A stretch of DNA of 49,005 nucleotides from Novosphingobium sp. (GTDB taxonomy: Bacteria; Pseudomonadota; Alphaproteobacteria; Sphingomonadales; Sphingomonadaceae), in NCBI GenBank assembly GCA_027311705.1, contig DAICYJ010000225.1, positions 1 through 49,005 on the forward strand, in the 5' to 3' direction. Position numbers and translations under genes: made by a program. Shown in pieces: positions 1 through 8,272 of this stretch; the first letter of the stretch is position 1, and each line of letters begins with the position of its first letter. A model generated the notes under the pieces. It saw only the letters and a program-made list of their open reading frames with translations, was not told where the DNA came from and did not search any database.

Positions 1-1
1 C

Positions 2-133
2 GAATACCGCCGCCGTGCCTTTGTGCTGGCCCCGGCGGCACGGATTGCCCCCCATTGGCGCGATCCATTGACCGGGCTGACGGCAAAACACCTGCTCGCC
101 CGCTTGACCCGCCGCAAACCGGCCCCTAGTTGA
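2..133 (+). CDS. folK: 2-amino-4-hydroxy-6-hydroxymethyldihydropteridine pyrophosphokinase, C-terminal end
   Basis: Only the last 43 codons lie in the window, in frame from base 2 to a TGA at 131-133. The peptide contains FVLAPAARIAPHWRDP followed by a basic tail. This resembles the C-terminal FVL-P-x-x-IAP-x-W-x-x-P block of FolK, which transfers pyrophosphate from ATP to the pterin in folate synthesis. The catalytic N-terminal part is outside the window, so the call rests on this one block. The gene is followed closely by tRNA-Lys. Confidence 0.6.
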   Translation, partial: EYRRRAFVLAPAARIAPHWRDPLTGLTAKHLLARLTRRKPAPS

Positions 134-172
134 CCGCGACGCCGCACGGACACCCGCGCGGAAATCTGGGTC

Positions 173-248
<76 letters not shown>

Positions 249-329
249 TTTTCCATCGTTCTGTTGCACCAATGCCCACCGCGTACGGGGTGGCATGCTG
301 CGTGGCGAATTTTCAGGGTAATGGTGCTG

Positions 330-403
330 TGGAGGCCCGAGCCGGAATCGAACCGGCGTAAACGGATTTGCAATCCGGTGCGTAACCACTCCGCCATCGG
401 GCC
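330..403 (-). tRNA. tRNA-Cys (anticodon GCA)
   Basis: On the minus strand the gene starts GGCCCGATGGCGGAGTGG and ends in TCGGGCC, discriminator T and CCA. The anticodon loop TTGCAAA gives GCA, cysteine. The U73 discriminator is a known identity element of tRNA-Cys. The gene is convergent with tRNA-Lys. Confidence 0.96.
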
Positions 404-446
404 TCGATGCGCGCCGGTTCGATAACCGGCGTGTGGAAGGGGGCGG

Positions 447-1874
447 TTAGCCGAGGTGCGGCTGGCCCGCAATCGGATTCTTGTCCTGCGCTGCTTCGGT
501 GGAAAACGACAGAGTGCGGCGATCAGGGTCGGCGCTGTCCAGCCGCAGGGCGATACGGTCACCGGGTGCCGCGCCGGGGGCGCGGGCGCGGGCCACTACC
601 GGCAGGCCTTCCAAGTGGACGCGCGCGCTGTCGCCATCGATATCGGTGACGATGGCGGGAAAGGCTTCGCCTTCGCGGCCGTGGAGCATGACCGCTTCGG
701 CAAGATCGATCACCGCGCGATCGATGCGGCCGGCGAGGGCATCGGCGCGGGCCATCACTTCGGGTAGGCGCTGGAACGCCTGGGTGACCGCATCGGGCAC
801 CGGCTGGCCATTGGCGACGGCAAGCGCGGCGCGGATCACGTAGCGATCGGCGAGGCGGCGCAATGGGGCGGTGGCGTGGACATAGGTCGCGGCGATGGCG
901 GCGTGCCACGGCTCCGCGCCCGCAGCCCACGGAGCATATCCGGCACCATTGCCGGCGCGGCGCACCGCCAGCATGAAGGCCGCCTGCTTTGGATCGCGCG
1001 AATCAAGTGTGCGTTCGAACTGCTTGAGGTCGGCAGCTTCGGGCCAATCGAGCGCCAGCGCGTGGGCGGCCTGTCGCAACCGGGCAACGGCGCGTGCATC
1101 GGGGCCCGCCATGACGCGGAACAGGCCGGTGCGATGATCGAGCAGCGCGCGCGCCACGGCGAGGTTGCAGGCGAGCGACAGCGCGGCATTGCGCTGTTCG
1201 GCCACGCGCATCGGGCGATAGGCGAGGGCGTAGCGGTCTGGGCCCAGCGCCACGACTTCCTGCTGCGGCGGATCGACGCGGGCCGCGCCGCGCGCTTGCT
1301 CTGCCTCGTGAATCCGACGAGCGAGTTCGGTGAAACCGTCCGGCAGCTGGTCGTCGCGCACCGTGGCATAGGCCAGCTTGGCGCGACTGTGCACGATCGC
1401 GCGTTCCACCCCATCGAGCCGGGTGCCGCCAGCCGGATCGACCCGCACGGTGAACACCACCGCCGGGCGCCGACCATCGGGAAGGAGGCTGGCGGCTTTT
1501 TCGCCCAGCACCCGGGGATAGAGCCCGGCCTTGCCATCGGGCAGGTAGAGCGTTTCGCCGCGGTGCCATGCTTCCACGTCGACAGGATCCCCATCGGCCA
1601 CGAACCACGCGACATCGGCGATGGCATAATGGAGCACGATGTCCGCCCCGCTGTGCTCGATGGCGAAGGCCTGGTCGAGATCGGTGGAACTGGCGGGATC
1701 GAGCGTGACGAAGGGACGTTCGGTGCGGTCCACATGTTCGGTTGGTGCGCGCTTTGCGGCCGCATCGGCGGCAGCCAGCACTTGCGGCGGGAAGCTTTCC
1801 GAAACCTGAAACTGCGTGCGGATGGCGGAAAGGCCGCGCGTAAGGATGTGTTGCGGATCGTACAGCGCTTTCAC
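447..1874 (-). CDS. RNB-domain (RNase II/R family) ribonuclease
   Basis: This 475-residue protein has an RNB catalytic domain from about residue 52 onward, beginning FVTLDPASSTDLDQAF. The family hydrolyses RNA 3' to 5' using a cluster of four aspartates. Here D59, D65 and D67 are present, but the position of E. coli RNase II D210 is Q68. The protein is shorter than RNase R (over 700 residues) and lacks the two N-terminal cold-shock domains, with only about 50 residues before RNB. A small S1-like tail is plausible at the C-terminus (AIVTDIDGDSARVHLEG). The GTG start at 1874 has AAAGG seven bases upstream. It lies 19 bp after the crotonase stop and is probably co-transcribed. Confidence 0.85.
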   Translation of the reverse strand: MKALYDPQHILTRGLSAIRTQFQVSESFPPQVLAAADAAAKRAPTEHVDRTERPFVTLDPASSTDLDQAFAIEHSGADIVLHYAIADVAWFVADGDPVDVEAWHRGETLYLPDGKAGLYPRVLGEKAASLLPDGRRPAVVFTVRVDPAGGTRLDGVERAIVHSRAKLAYATVRDDQLPDGFTELARRIHEAEQARGAARVDPPQQEVVALGPDRYALAYRPMRVAEQRNAALSLACNLAVARALLDHRTGLFRVMAGPDARAVARLRQAAHALALDWPEAADLKQFERTLDSRDPKQAAFMLAVRRAGNGAGYAPWAAGAEPWHAAIAATYVHATAPLRRLADRYVIRAALAVANGQPVPDAVTQAFQRLPEVMARADALAGRIDRAVIDLAEAVMLHGREGEAFPAIVTDIDGDSARVHLEGLPVVARARAPGAAPGDRIALRLDSADPDRRTLSFSTEAAQDKNPIAGQPHLG

Positions 1875-1893
1875 GGTCTAGCCTTTGCCACCA

Positions 1894-2721
1894 TCATGGA
1901 TCGACGAATTCCGGCGGGCGATTTTCCATCCCGGCGCGCACGGCCTCGATCTGATTGCGCGAAAACAGGAGGGCGTGCTGGGCGTGACTTTCCGCGAGCA
2001 GGATCTGATCGGCGCTCAGGTCCGGCGAACGGTTCGCCAGGCTTTTTGCCGCGCGGATGGCTTGGGGACTTGTCGCCGCGATCTGGCGCGCCATCGTCCA
2101 AGCTCCGGCCAGCGGGTCGGCCTCAACGCGCGTGGCAAAGCCCAGTTGCACCGCCTCGTCGCCACCGAATTCGCGGTGGGTATAGATCAGTTCGCGCAGT
2201 ACATCGTCGCGCACATTGCCGCGCCACAGCAGATATCCGCCCATATCGGGCACCAGGCCCCACTTCGTTTCCATCACGCACAGGCGCGCATCCGGTGCCA
2301 CGATGCGGATGTCGGCCCCGCTGGCAATCTGCAAGCCACCGCCGAAGCACACGCCGTGCACGGCCGCGATCACCGGCACCGGAAGCTTGCCCCAGATCAT
2401 CGCCGCCTGCTGCATCAGGTTGGCATTGCCGTGGGTGCGCTCGATCAGGCTGGAATCGCCCCACTGCGCCGGATCGGCCATCGCGGCGAGATCGAGCCCG
2501 GCGCAGAACGCGCGGCCAGCACCGGAGAGGATCACGCAGCGCACGCCATCGGCATCGTGAAGATAATGACCGGCGGCGGCCAGCGCGTCGAACATCGCAT
2601 GATCGATGGCGTTCATCTTGTCCGCCCGGTCGAGCAGAACATGCGCGACGCGGTCGTCGATAGTCACGGTTACGCGATCGTGGAAATCCATGGCGTGGAA
2701 ATTCATGGCGTGGAACTTCAT
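1894..2721 (-). CDS. Crotonase/enoyl-CoA hydratase family protein
   Basis: This 275-residue protein has the crotonase fold signatures: AFCAGLDL (oxyanion-hole loop, about 71-78), HGVCFGGGLQIASGADIRI (about 122-140), and acidic residues E151, D159 and E177. The E-x7-D spacing (E151/D159) matches the pair used by delta3,5-delta2,4-dienoyl-CoA isomerases, but that family's third acid is Q131 here. The exact acyl-CoA substrate cannot be assigned. The ATG at 2721 has GAAGG seven bases upstream and overlaps the regulator's TGA by four bases (ATGA), suggesting translational coupling. The first 15 codons are three near-identical 15-bp repeats, each beginning with ATG. Confidence 0.88.
   Translation of the reverse strand: MKFHAMNFHAMDFHDRVTVTIDDRVAHVLLDRADKMNAIDHAMFDALAAAGHYLHDADGVRCVILSGAGRAFCAGLDLAAMADPAQWGDSSLIERTHGNANLMQQAAMIWGKLPVPVIAAVHGVCFGGGLQIASGADIRIVAPDARLCVMETKWGLVPDMGGYLLWRGNVRDDVLRELIYTHREFGGDEAVQLGFATRVEADPLAGAWTMARQIAATSPQAIRAAKSLANRSPDLSADQILLAESHAQHALLFSRNQIEAVRAGMENRPPEFVDP
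2677..2721 (-). repeat. Triplicated 15-bp repeat at the crotonase start
   Basis: Three tandem 15-bp units encode MKFHA, MNFHA and MDFHD. Each has ATG followed by a near-identical TTCCAC core. Only the first ATG has a ribosome binding site at a normal distance. Confidence 0.85.
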
Positions 2722-3458
2722 ATCATTACCTTCGCACCGACTTTCTCCCGCGCGCCTTGTTCGCAGCAGGCGGCGGCGCGGTCCAGTGCATTCGTCGACG
2801 GCTGCGAGGCATGAATGGGCACTATGCGGTAAGCCCCGGCGATATCGGTTTCGATCAGGCCGCCGAGGTTCACCTGGGCCAGCTTTGTGCGCAGGCGGCT
2901 GATATGCACGGCGATGCGGTTTGTGCCGGGATCGTGGCCGACATGGCAAACGTCGCGCAGCAGGCGCAGGCGGTCCACCGCGACGCCGGGCGTTTCGGCC
3001 AGTCGCCACAACAGCGCGAATTCGCGGGGATGCAGGCCAAGCTGGCGGCCGGATATCCAGGCCACGCGCGCTGCCAGATCAAGCAGGATCGGCCCGGCGC
3101 GGCGGAACAGCACCGCTTCTTCGCGGTGGCGCAGCAGCCGCAGTGCCCGTTGCTCGACTTCGGACCGCACTGCATTGCCATCGATGGCGTCGCCAAAGCC
3201 CGCCGCCAGCAGCGCACTCCGCTCGGCGCTGGAATCCACGCCCGCAAACAGCATGCGGGCCCGCGTGGCGCGGGGCGCGGCGCGCAACATCAGCAGACGC
3301 GAGGGCGGAACGTGGCGCGAATCGACGACGATGGCGCAATCGTCCGGCGGCGGACCCGCTTCATGCGGCGCTGGCGCCGCGACCCTGTTCCAGCCGCTTT
3401 GCGCAAGATCGAGCGCTTCGGGCGGCGGACGGTCAGAATACCAGCAATAGGCCAGCAT
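2718..3458 (-). CDS. Winged-helix (OmpR/PhoB-type) transcriptional regulator with degenerate receiver-like N-terminus
   Basis: The 246-residue product ends in a trans_reg_C-type winged helix (about residues 125-225), with GRQLGLHPREFALLWRLAE, the recognition region RIAVHISRLRTKL and a beta hairpin at AGAYRIVP. The N-terminal part (about 30-115) looks like a receiver domain (DCAIVVDSRHVPPS, then alternating hydrophobic stretches), but no convincing Asp-Thr-Lys phosphorylation set is visible, so it may act without phosphorylation. The ATG at 3458 was chosen because residues upstream of it are low-complexity. The gene overlaps the crotonase by 4 bp, and it probably regulates this operon or a linked lipid pathway (inference). 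Confidence 0.75.
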   Translation of the reverse strand: MLAYCWYSDRPPPEALDLAQSGWNRVAAPAPHEAGPPPDDCAIVVDSRHVPPSRLLMLRAAPRATRARMLFAGVDSSAERSALLAAGFGDAIDGNAVRSEVEQRALRLLRHREEAVLFRRAGPILLDLAARVAWISGRQLGLHPREFALLWRLAETPGVAVDRLRLLRDVCHVGHDPGTNRIAVHISRLRTKLAQVNLGGLIETDIAGAYRIVPIHASQPSTNALDRAAACCEQGAREKVGAKVMI

Positions 3459-3593
3459 GTGCGCGCAAATCCCCGTCCATCCAAATCGGAGTCCATCCGG
3501 ATCGGACGATGGCAGCGCGCGGGCCTGGATTGGTCGACAGATGCCGCCGTATCCGAAGGATCGCCCAATTCGTCGTGGACAAGGCTGGGGACG

Positions 3594-3624
3594 AAACCGG
3601 GACAAGCGCGGCCTGCCCCGGTTT
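3594..3624 (-). terminator. Inverted repeat downstream of the AlaC-like gene
   Basis: AAACCGGG (3594-3601) pairs with CCCGGTTT (3617-3624) around a 15-base loop, 10 bases after the aminotransferase stop. There is no long T-run, so it is only a possible terminator. Confidence 0.45.
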
Positions 3625-3633
3625 TGCGCCGAT

Positions 3634-4833
3634 TTATGCGGCCGAGGCGTTCACGCCCATGCTGGCGAGGTAGCGCTTGATGTTGCGCGCGGCCTGCCGC
3701 AGCCGCTGTTCGTTTTCGACCATCGCAATGCGGACATAGCCTTCGCCATCTTCGCCATAGCCGACGCCGGGGGCCACCGCGACTTCGGCATGGGTGAGCA
3801 GTTGCTTGGAAAATTCGAGGCTGCCCATCTCGCGCAGCGCCGGTGGCAGGGGAGCCCAGGCAAACATCGAGGCTTTGGGGCTGGGAATGTCCCACCCGGC
3901 GCGGCCGAACGATTCGACCATCACGTCGCGCCGTTTTTGATAAAGCTGGCGGTTGGCCTCGACGATATCCTGCGGGCCGTTGAGTGCGGCACAGGCGGCG
4001 GCCTGAATCGGCGTGAAAGCACCGTAATCGAGATAGGACTTTACCCGTTTGAGCGCCGCGATCAGCGTGCGGTTGCCCACCGCAAAGCCGACCCGCCAGC
4101 CCGCCATCGAATAGGTCTTGGACATCGAGGTGAACTCGACTGCGATATCCTTGGCGCCCGGCACTTCGAGGATCGAGCGGGTCGGATTGCCGTCGTAGTA
4201 GAGTTCGGAATAGGCGAGGTCTGACAGGACCCAGACCTTGTTCTCCTTCGCCCATGCCACCAGCCGCTCGTAGAACGCGAGGTCCACCGTTTCCGCCGTG
4301 GGGTTGCCCGGATAGTTGACGATCAGCACCGAAGGGCGCGGAACCGAATATTTCATCGCTCGATCCAGCGATTCCCAATAGCGCTCGTCGGGCGTGGTCG
4401 GCACCGAACGGATCGTGGCGCCGGCGATGATGAAGCCGAAGGTATGGATCGGATAGCTGGGGTTCGGGGCCAGCACGACATCGCCCGGCGCGGTGATCGC
4501 GGTGGCGAGGCTGGCAAGACCTTCCTTCGAACCCATCGTCATGACGACTTCGGTTTCGGGATCGAGATCGACGTTGAAGCGGCGGCCATAGTAGTTGGCC
4601 TGCGCCTTGCGGATGCCGGGGATGCCCGACGACGCCGAATAGCCGTGGGCATCGGGCTTCATCGCCACTTCGCACAGTTTTTCGATCACATGCGCGGGCG
4701 GCGGCAGGTCCGGATTGCCCATGCCGAGGTCGATGATATCCCGTCCGGCGGCGCGTGCCGCGGCCCGCATGCCGTTGACTTCGGCGATGACATAGGGCGG
4801 CAGGCGCTTCATGCGGTAGAATTCTTCGTCCAC
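3634..4833 (-). CDS. AlaC-like PLP-dependent aminotransferase (class I/II)
   Basis: This 399-residue fold-type I aminotransferase starts MDEEFYRMKRLPPYV, as in the AlaC/LL-diaminopimelate aminotransferase-like group. Visible motifs are IIDLGMGNPDLPPP, the substrate/PLP loop NYPGNPTA, the aspartate region VLSDLAYSELYYDG, and the Schiff-base lysine in SMSKTYSMAGWRVGF. It probably interconverts alanine or glutamate with 2-oxo acids in the cytoplasm, though the substrate is not fixed by sequence. A GTG at 4833 was preferred because it gives the family N-terminus, with GAGAA eight bases upstream. An ATG seven codons downstream is an alternative. It is transcribed divergently from phaC. Confidence 0.88.
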   Translation of the reverse strand: MDEEFYRMKRLPPYVIAEVNGMRAAARAAGRDIIDLGMGNPDLPPPAHVIEKLCEVAMKPDAHGYSASSGIPGIRKAQANYYGRRFNVDLDPETEVVMTMGSKEGLASLATAITAPGDVVLAPNPSYPIHTFGFIIAGATIRSVPTTPDERYWESLDRAMKYSVPRPSVLIVNYPGNPTAETVDLAFYERLVAWAKENKVWVLSDLAYSELYYDGNPTRSILEVPGAKDIAVEFTSMSKTYSMAGWRVGFAVGNRTLIAALKRVKSYLDYGAFTPIQAAACAALNGPQDIVEANRQLYQKRRDVMVESFGRAGWDIPSPKASMFAWAPLPPALREMGSLEFSKQLLTHAEVAVAPGVGYGEDGEGYVRIAMVENEQRLRQAARNIKRYLASMGVNASAA

Positions 4834-5103
4834 GGTGGCGTTTCTCGTTACTTCTGCGGCCTGATTGCCGCCCGTCGCCCTTACGCCAATCAATCGCTTG
4901 TGGAAACCACAAGGGCCACCGGCCCAAAAGGTTTGGGCGCGTGGCTGCTTTGCGCCGTCGCCACGGAGTGATTGCCGGCTGACGCAGGTCGTCCGTCTGC
5001 GATGAAATCTTGCAACTGCGTTTGACCGCAAACAATTCAATCAGAGTCTAACATGCTGCAATATACCCGCTATAGTGAGCCGACGGAATGCAGCGGGGAA
5101 ATT

Positions 5104-7002
5104 ATGGCGGACCACGACACATCGCAGCAACCGGTTGAAGATGCACTGGTTTTTGAAGACATGGTGCGCAAACAGGGCGAAGCATTGCAGGCGATCTTCG
5201 CGCCGTTCATGCCCACCGGTGAAACCCCGCCGCCCGATCCATCCGATTTGCAGCATTGGGCGATGTCTGCCGCGAAGCTGCAAAAGATGTGGCTGGACTA
5301 TGGTGCCGAACAGGCCGGGCATATCGAACCGGCCGCCGCGCGCATTGGCGATCCCGCCAAGTGGACCGCGATGCTGACCGAATGGTTCGGCAAAATGCCG
5401 ATGGCGCATTTCGGCATGCAGGCCAAGCTGTGGGAGGAAGGCTTTTCCTTGTGGACGAGCGTCCTTAGCCAATACGGGCTGAGCCCGCTGCCGGTCGAAA
5501 AGGCCAATGCCACCGATCTGCCGCGCACGGACCGGCGCTTCGCCGATCCAAAATGGCGTGAACAGCCGGTTTTTGCGCTGATCCACCAGACGTATCTGAT
5601 GCTCGCCGAGCGGCTGAATGCCATGGCAGAAGACGTGCAGGGGCTTTCGCCCGAACGGCACGAGCAGATCCGCTTCATGACCCGCATCGTTACAGATGCG
5701 CTGAGCCCGGCGAATTTCCCGATGACCAATCCGGTCGTCATCGAGCGCACGCTGGAAACGCGGGGCGAAAACCTTGTCGGCGGGGTGGAGCACCTGCTGG
5801 CCGACTTGCGAAAGGGCCAGTTGACCCACACCGATCCCGAAGCGTTCGAACTGGGCCGGAATATCGCGATGACGCCCGGCAAGGTCGTGGCGGAAACGCC
5901 TCTGTTCCAGCTGATCCAGTACAGTCCGTCCACGCCGGACGTTCTGGCCACGCCGCTGGTGATCTTCCCGCCATGGATCAACCGCTTCTACATCCTGGAC
6001 CTGAACCCGAAGAAAAGCTTTGTCCGTTGGGCGGTGGAGCAGGGCATCACGGTATTCATGGTCTCATGGAAATCGGCCGATGCCGACATGGCCGACGTGA
6101 TCTGGGACGACTACATCAGCGCCGAGATCGAAGCGATCGACATCGTGCGCGACCGGCTTTCGGTGCCCTCGGTCCACGCCATCGGCTATTGCGTCGCTGG
6201 CACGACGCTTGCCGCTTCGCTGGCATTGCTCGCGCGGCGCGGGCAGGCCGACAAGGTTGCCTCGGCGACGTTCTTCACCGCCCAGGTGGATTTCGAAAAA
6301 GCCGGCGATCTCAAGAATTTCATCGACGACAAGCAGATCAAGATGCTCGAAAGCCTGTCGACCGACGGCTATCTCGACGGGCGCTACATGGCGGCGACGT
6401 TCAACCTGCTGCGCGGGCCGGATCTGATCTGGAACTACGTGATCAACAATTACCTGATGGGCGAACCCTATCCGGCGTTCGATCTGCTGCACTGGAACGG
6501 CGACACCACCAACCTGCCGAGCAAGTGGCACAAGCAGTACCTGGAAGACCTCTACCGCGACAACAGGCTGGTCGTGCCCGATTCGATCGTGATCGACGGC
6601 ACGCCGATCGATCTGCGGCGCATTTCAACGCGCTGCTATATCCAGGCCGGGCGCGAAGACCATATTGCACCTGCGCAAAGCGTGTGGAAGCTGACTCGCC
6701 ATCTTGCCGGTTCCTGGCGTTTCATTCTCGCGGGTTCGGGCCATATCGCCGGTGTGGTTAATCCGCCTGAGATGGGAAAATACCAGTACTGGACCAATCC
6801 CGGGCATCCCGACACCCTCGACCAATTCGTCGAAGGCGCTACGGAAACGAAGGGCAGCTGGTGGCCGGACTGGATCAAGTGGCTGGTCGAATTCGATGAT
6901 TCGTCGTCCGTTCGCGTCCCGGCGAAGGGGAAGCGCGTGCCTGGTGGCCGCGGCGATAAAGTGATTGAAGACGCGCCGGGCCGTTACGTACGCACTCGCT
7001 AG
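5104..7002 (+). CDS. phaC: Class I poly(3-hydroxyalkanoate) synthase
   Basis: The 632-residue enzyme polymerises (R)-3-hydroxyacyl-CoA into polyhydroxyalkanoate at the granule surface. The lipase-like box GYCVAG places the nucleophile at C363. D519 (AGREDHIAP) and H547 (GSGHIAGVVNPP) complete the catalytic triad. The N-terminal PhaC_N region (about 85-260) and PPWINRFYILDL, also typical, are present. Length fits class I, and no phaE or phaR subunit lies next to it. The ATG at 5104 has GGGGA upstream; an in-frame ATG 17 codons earlier lacks one. A TATAGT box at about 5082 could be a -10 element. The phasin gene follows 155 bp downstream with its own promoter. Confidence 0.95.
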   Translation: MADHDTSQQPVEDALVFEDMVRKQGEALQAIFAPFMPTGETPPPDPSDLQHWAMSAAKLQKMWLDYGAEQAGHIEPAAARIGDPAKWTAMLTEWFGKMPMAHFGMQAKLWEEGFSLWTSVLSQYGLSPLPVEKANATDLPRTDRRFADPKWREQPVFALIHQTYLMLAERLNAMAEDVQGLSPERHEQIRFMTRIVTDALSPANFPMTNPVVIERTLETRGENLVGGVEHLLADLRKGQLTHTDPEAFELGRNIAMTPGKVVAETPLFQLIQYSPSTPDVLATPLVIFPPWINRFYILDLNPKKSFVRWAVEQGITVFMVSWKSADADMADVIWDDYISAEIEAIDIVRDRLSVPSVHAIGYCVAGTTLAASLALLARRGQADKVASATFFTAQVDFEKAGDLKNFIDDKQIKMLESLSTDGYLDGRYMAATFNLLRGPDLIWNYVINNYLMGEPYPAFDLLHWNGDTTNLPSKWHKQYLEDLYRDNRLVVPDSIVIDGTPIDLRRISTRCYIQAGREDHIAPAQSVWKLTRHLAGSWRFILAGSGHIAGVVNPPEMGKYQYWTNPGHPDTLDQFVEGATETKGSWWPDWIKWLVEFDDSSSVRVPAKGKRVPGGRGDKVIEDAPGRYVRTR

Positions 7003-7043
7003 CTCGAACCGTTGCGCGATTTGGTGGGTAAGCTGCCAAAATG

Positions 7044-7104
7044 GTGCAGTGCACAATAACTCTTGACTTCGGCCGTCGCATGCTTAATTTGTGCGGTGCA
7101 GCAA
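7044..7104 (+). promoter_or_regulatory. Phasin promoter flanked by a repeated TGC-rich element
   Basis: TTGACT (7063-7068) and TAATTT (7085-7090) are spaced by 16 bp. Two similar elements flank them: GTGCAGTGCACAA (7044-7056) before the -35 and GTGCGGTGCAGCAA (7091-7104) after the -10. TGC/GCA-rich sites are known targets of the PHA regulator PhaR in alphaproteobacteria, so these are candidate PhaR operators (inference). Confidence 0.5.
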
Positions 7105-7157
7105 ATGTCGTTCTCATGAAGGGCGGTCGCTGCTGACAAGCAGGAGCCCGCCCGATC

Positions 7158-8099
7158 ATGGTCGATGAAGTCAAGGACAATACGGAAACGCCAGTCGAAA
7201 CGGCACCTGCCCCCGTGGTGGAAGCGGTTGCGGCAGCGCCCGAACCCGTAGTGGCCCCGGAAGCCTCGCCCGCTGTTGTGGAAACACCGAAGGAAGAAGC
7301 CGCTCAGGCAGCCGAACTCCTTCCGGTCAAGCGCAAGCCGGGCCGTCCTCGCAAGGACGTAGAGCCAAAGCTCGATGCCCTTGCGCCGGTCGTCGCGCCG
7401 TCCAAGCCTTTGGTGACGAAGAAGGTTGCAGCCCCGGCTGCGCCAGTCGCCAGCAAAGCCCTTAAGCCCGCCGTGGCCGCCCCCAAGGCGATCCCGGTGA
7501 AGGCCAAACCGGTTGTGGCCCCCCGCACCGGCAAAGTCGCCGCCAAGAAGCCGATCGTTGCTGCCACGGTTCCGGCCAGCGTTCCGGTCAAGTCAATCCC
7601 CGTGATCCCTGCCGCCGCCCCCGTTTTGCGGAGCGCGCCGGCCCCTTGGAAGGAAGCATTCATCATGAACACCACCACCGACATTTCCGGCAAGATTCAG
7701 TCCGCCATGAAGGACGCCGCCGACAAGGCGAAGGTCGCTCTCGAAAAGAGCCAGGCTTCGTTCGGCGAAATGGGCGAATTCACCAAGGGCAACGTTGAAG
7801 CCGTGGTCGAGTCGTCCAAGATTTTCGCCAGCGGCCTTCAGGAAATGGGCAAGAGCTACGCCGAAGAAGGCAAGTCCGTCATGGAATCGATGTCGGCAGA
7901 TCTCAAGGATCTCGTCGCCGTCAAGTCGCCGGCCGAATTCTTCGAAAAGCAGACCGCTCTCCTGCGCAAGCGTTTCGACTCGATGGTCGCCGTCAGCTCG
8001 AAGAACAGCGAAGCTGCCCTGAAGCTCGCCAACGAAGCGTTCCAGCCGATTTCGAACCGCGTCAGCCTCGCGGTCGAAAAGATGAAGCAGGCCGCCTGA
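7158..8099 (+). CDS. Phasin with N-terminal Ala/Pro/Lys-rich AT-hook extension
   Basis: The C-terminal 144 residues (from M170) are a phasin domain: amphipathic helical, with KAKVALEKSQASF, GLQEMGKSYAEEG and the FFEKQTALLRKRFDSMV segment. Phasins coat PHA granules. Ahead of it is a 169-residue low-complexity region rich in Ala, Pro, Val and Lys, with an AT-hook-like core KRKPGRPRKD (58-67). This recalls granule proteins such as PhaF and PhaM that tie granules to DNA, but here the basic tail is N-terminal. The ATG at 7158 has AGGAG 11 bases upstream. A second in-frame start at 7665 has a better ribosome binding site and would yield the phasin domain alone. Confidence 0.85.
   Translation: MVDEVKDNTETPVETAPAPVVEAVAAAPEPVVAPEASPAVVETPKEEAAQAAELLPVKRKPGRPRKDVEPKLDALAPVVAPSKPLVTKKVAAPAAPVASKALKPAVAAPKAIPVKAKPVVAPRTGKVAAKKPIVAATVPASVPVKSIPVIPAAAPVLRSAPAPWKEAFIMNTTTDISGKIQSAMKDAADKAKVALEKSQASFGEMGEFTKGNVEAVVESSKIFASGLQEMGKSYAEEGKSVMESMSADLKDLVAVKSPAEFFEKQTALLRKRFDSMVAVSSKNSEAALKLANEAFQPISNRVSLAVEKMKQAA
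7650..7667 (+). promoter_or_regulatory. Internal ribosome binding site and in-frame ATG within the phasin gene
   Basis: AAGGAAG (7650-7656) lies eight bases before ATG (7665-7667). The ATG is codon 170, in frame, exactly where the phasin domain begins (MNTTTDISGKI). The match is stronger than that of the upstream start. Confidence 0.6.
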
Positions 8100-8157
8100 T
8101 CACCTGATTGGCAGCGCGTTCAATCGGCGTGCGCGCGCTGCCTCGGCCTGTGAACGG

Positions 8158-8190
8158 CGGGCCGGGCGGGGAAACCTGCCCGGCCCGTTT
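8158..8190 (+). terminator. Rho-independent terminator after the phasin gene
   Basis: CGGGCCGGGC (8158-8167) pairs perfectly with GCCCGGCCCG (8178-8187) around a 10-base loop, followed by TTT. It lies 59 bp after the phasin stop. Confidence 0.8.
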
Positions 8191-8272
8191 GTCGTTCGGT
8201 AACCTCTTTTCAGCCATCGATGCAGTCCAGCCTCTTGTACGCGGGGCGTTGCAATGCGATATTCCGGCGATC

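Noticed and set aside
876..2663. Open frame of 595 codons on the plus strand opposite the ribonuclease and crotonase genes
   Set aside because: Arg/Gly/His-rich antisense shadow typical of high-GC DNA, and the minus-strand genes have recognised domains.
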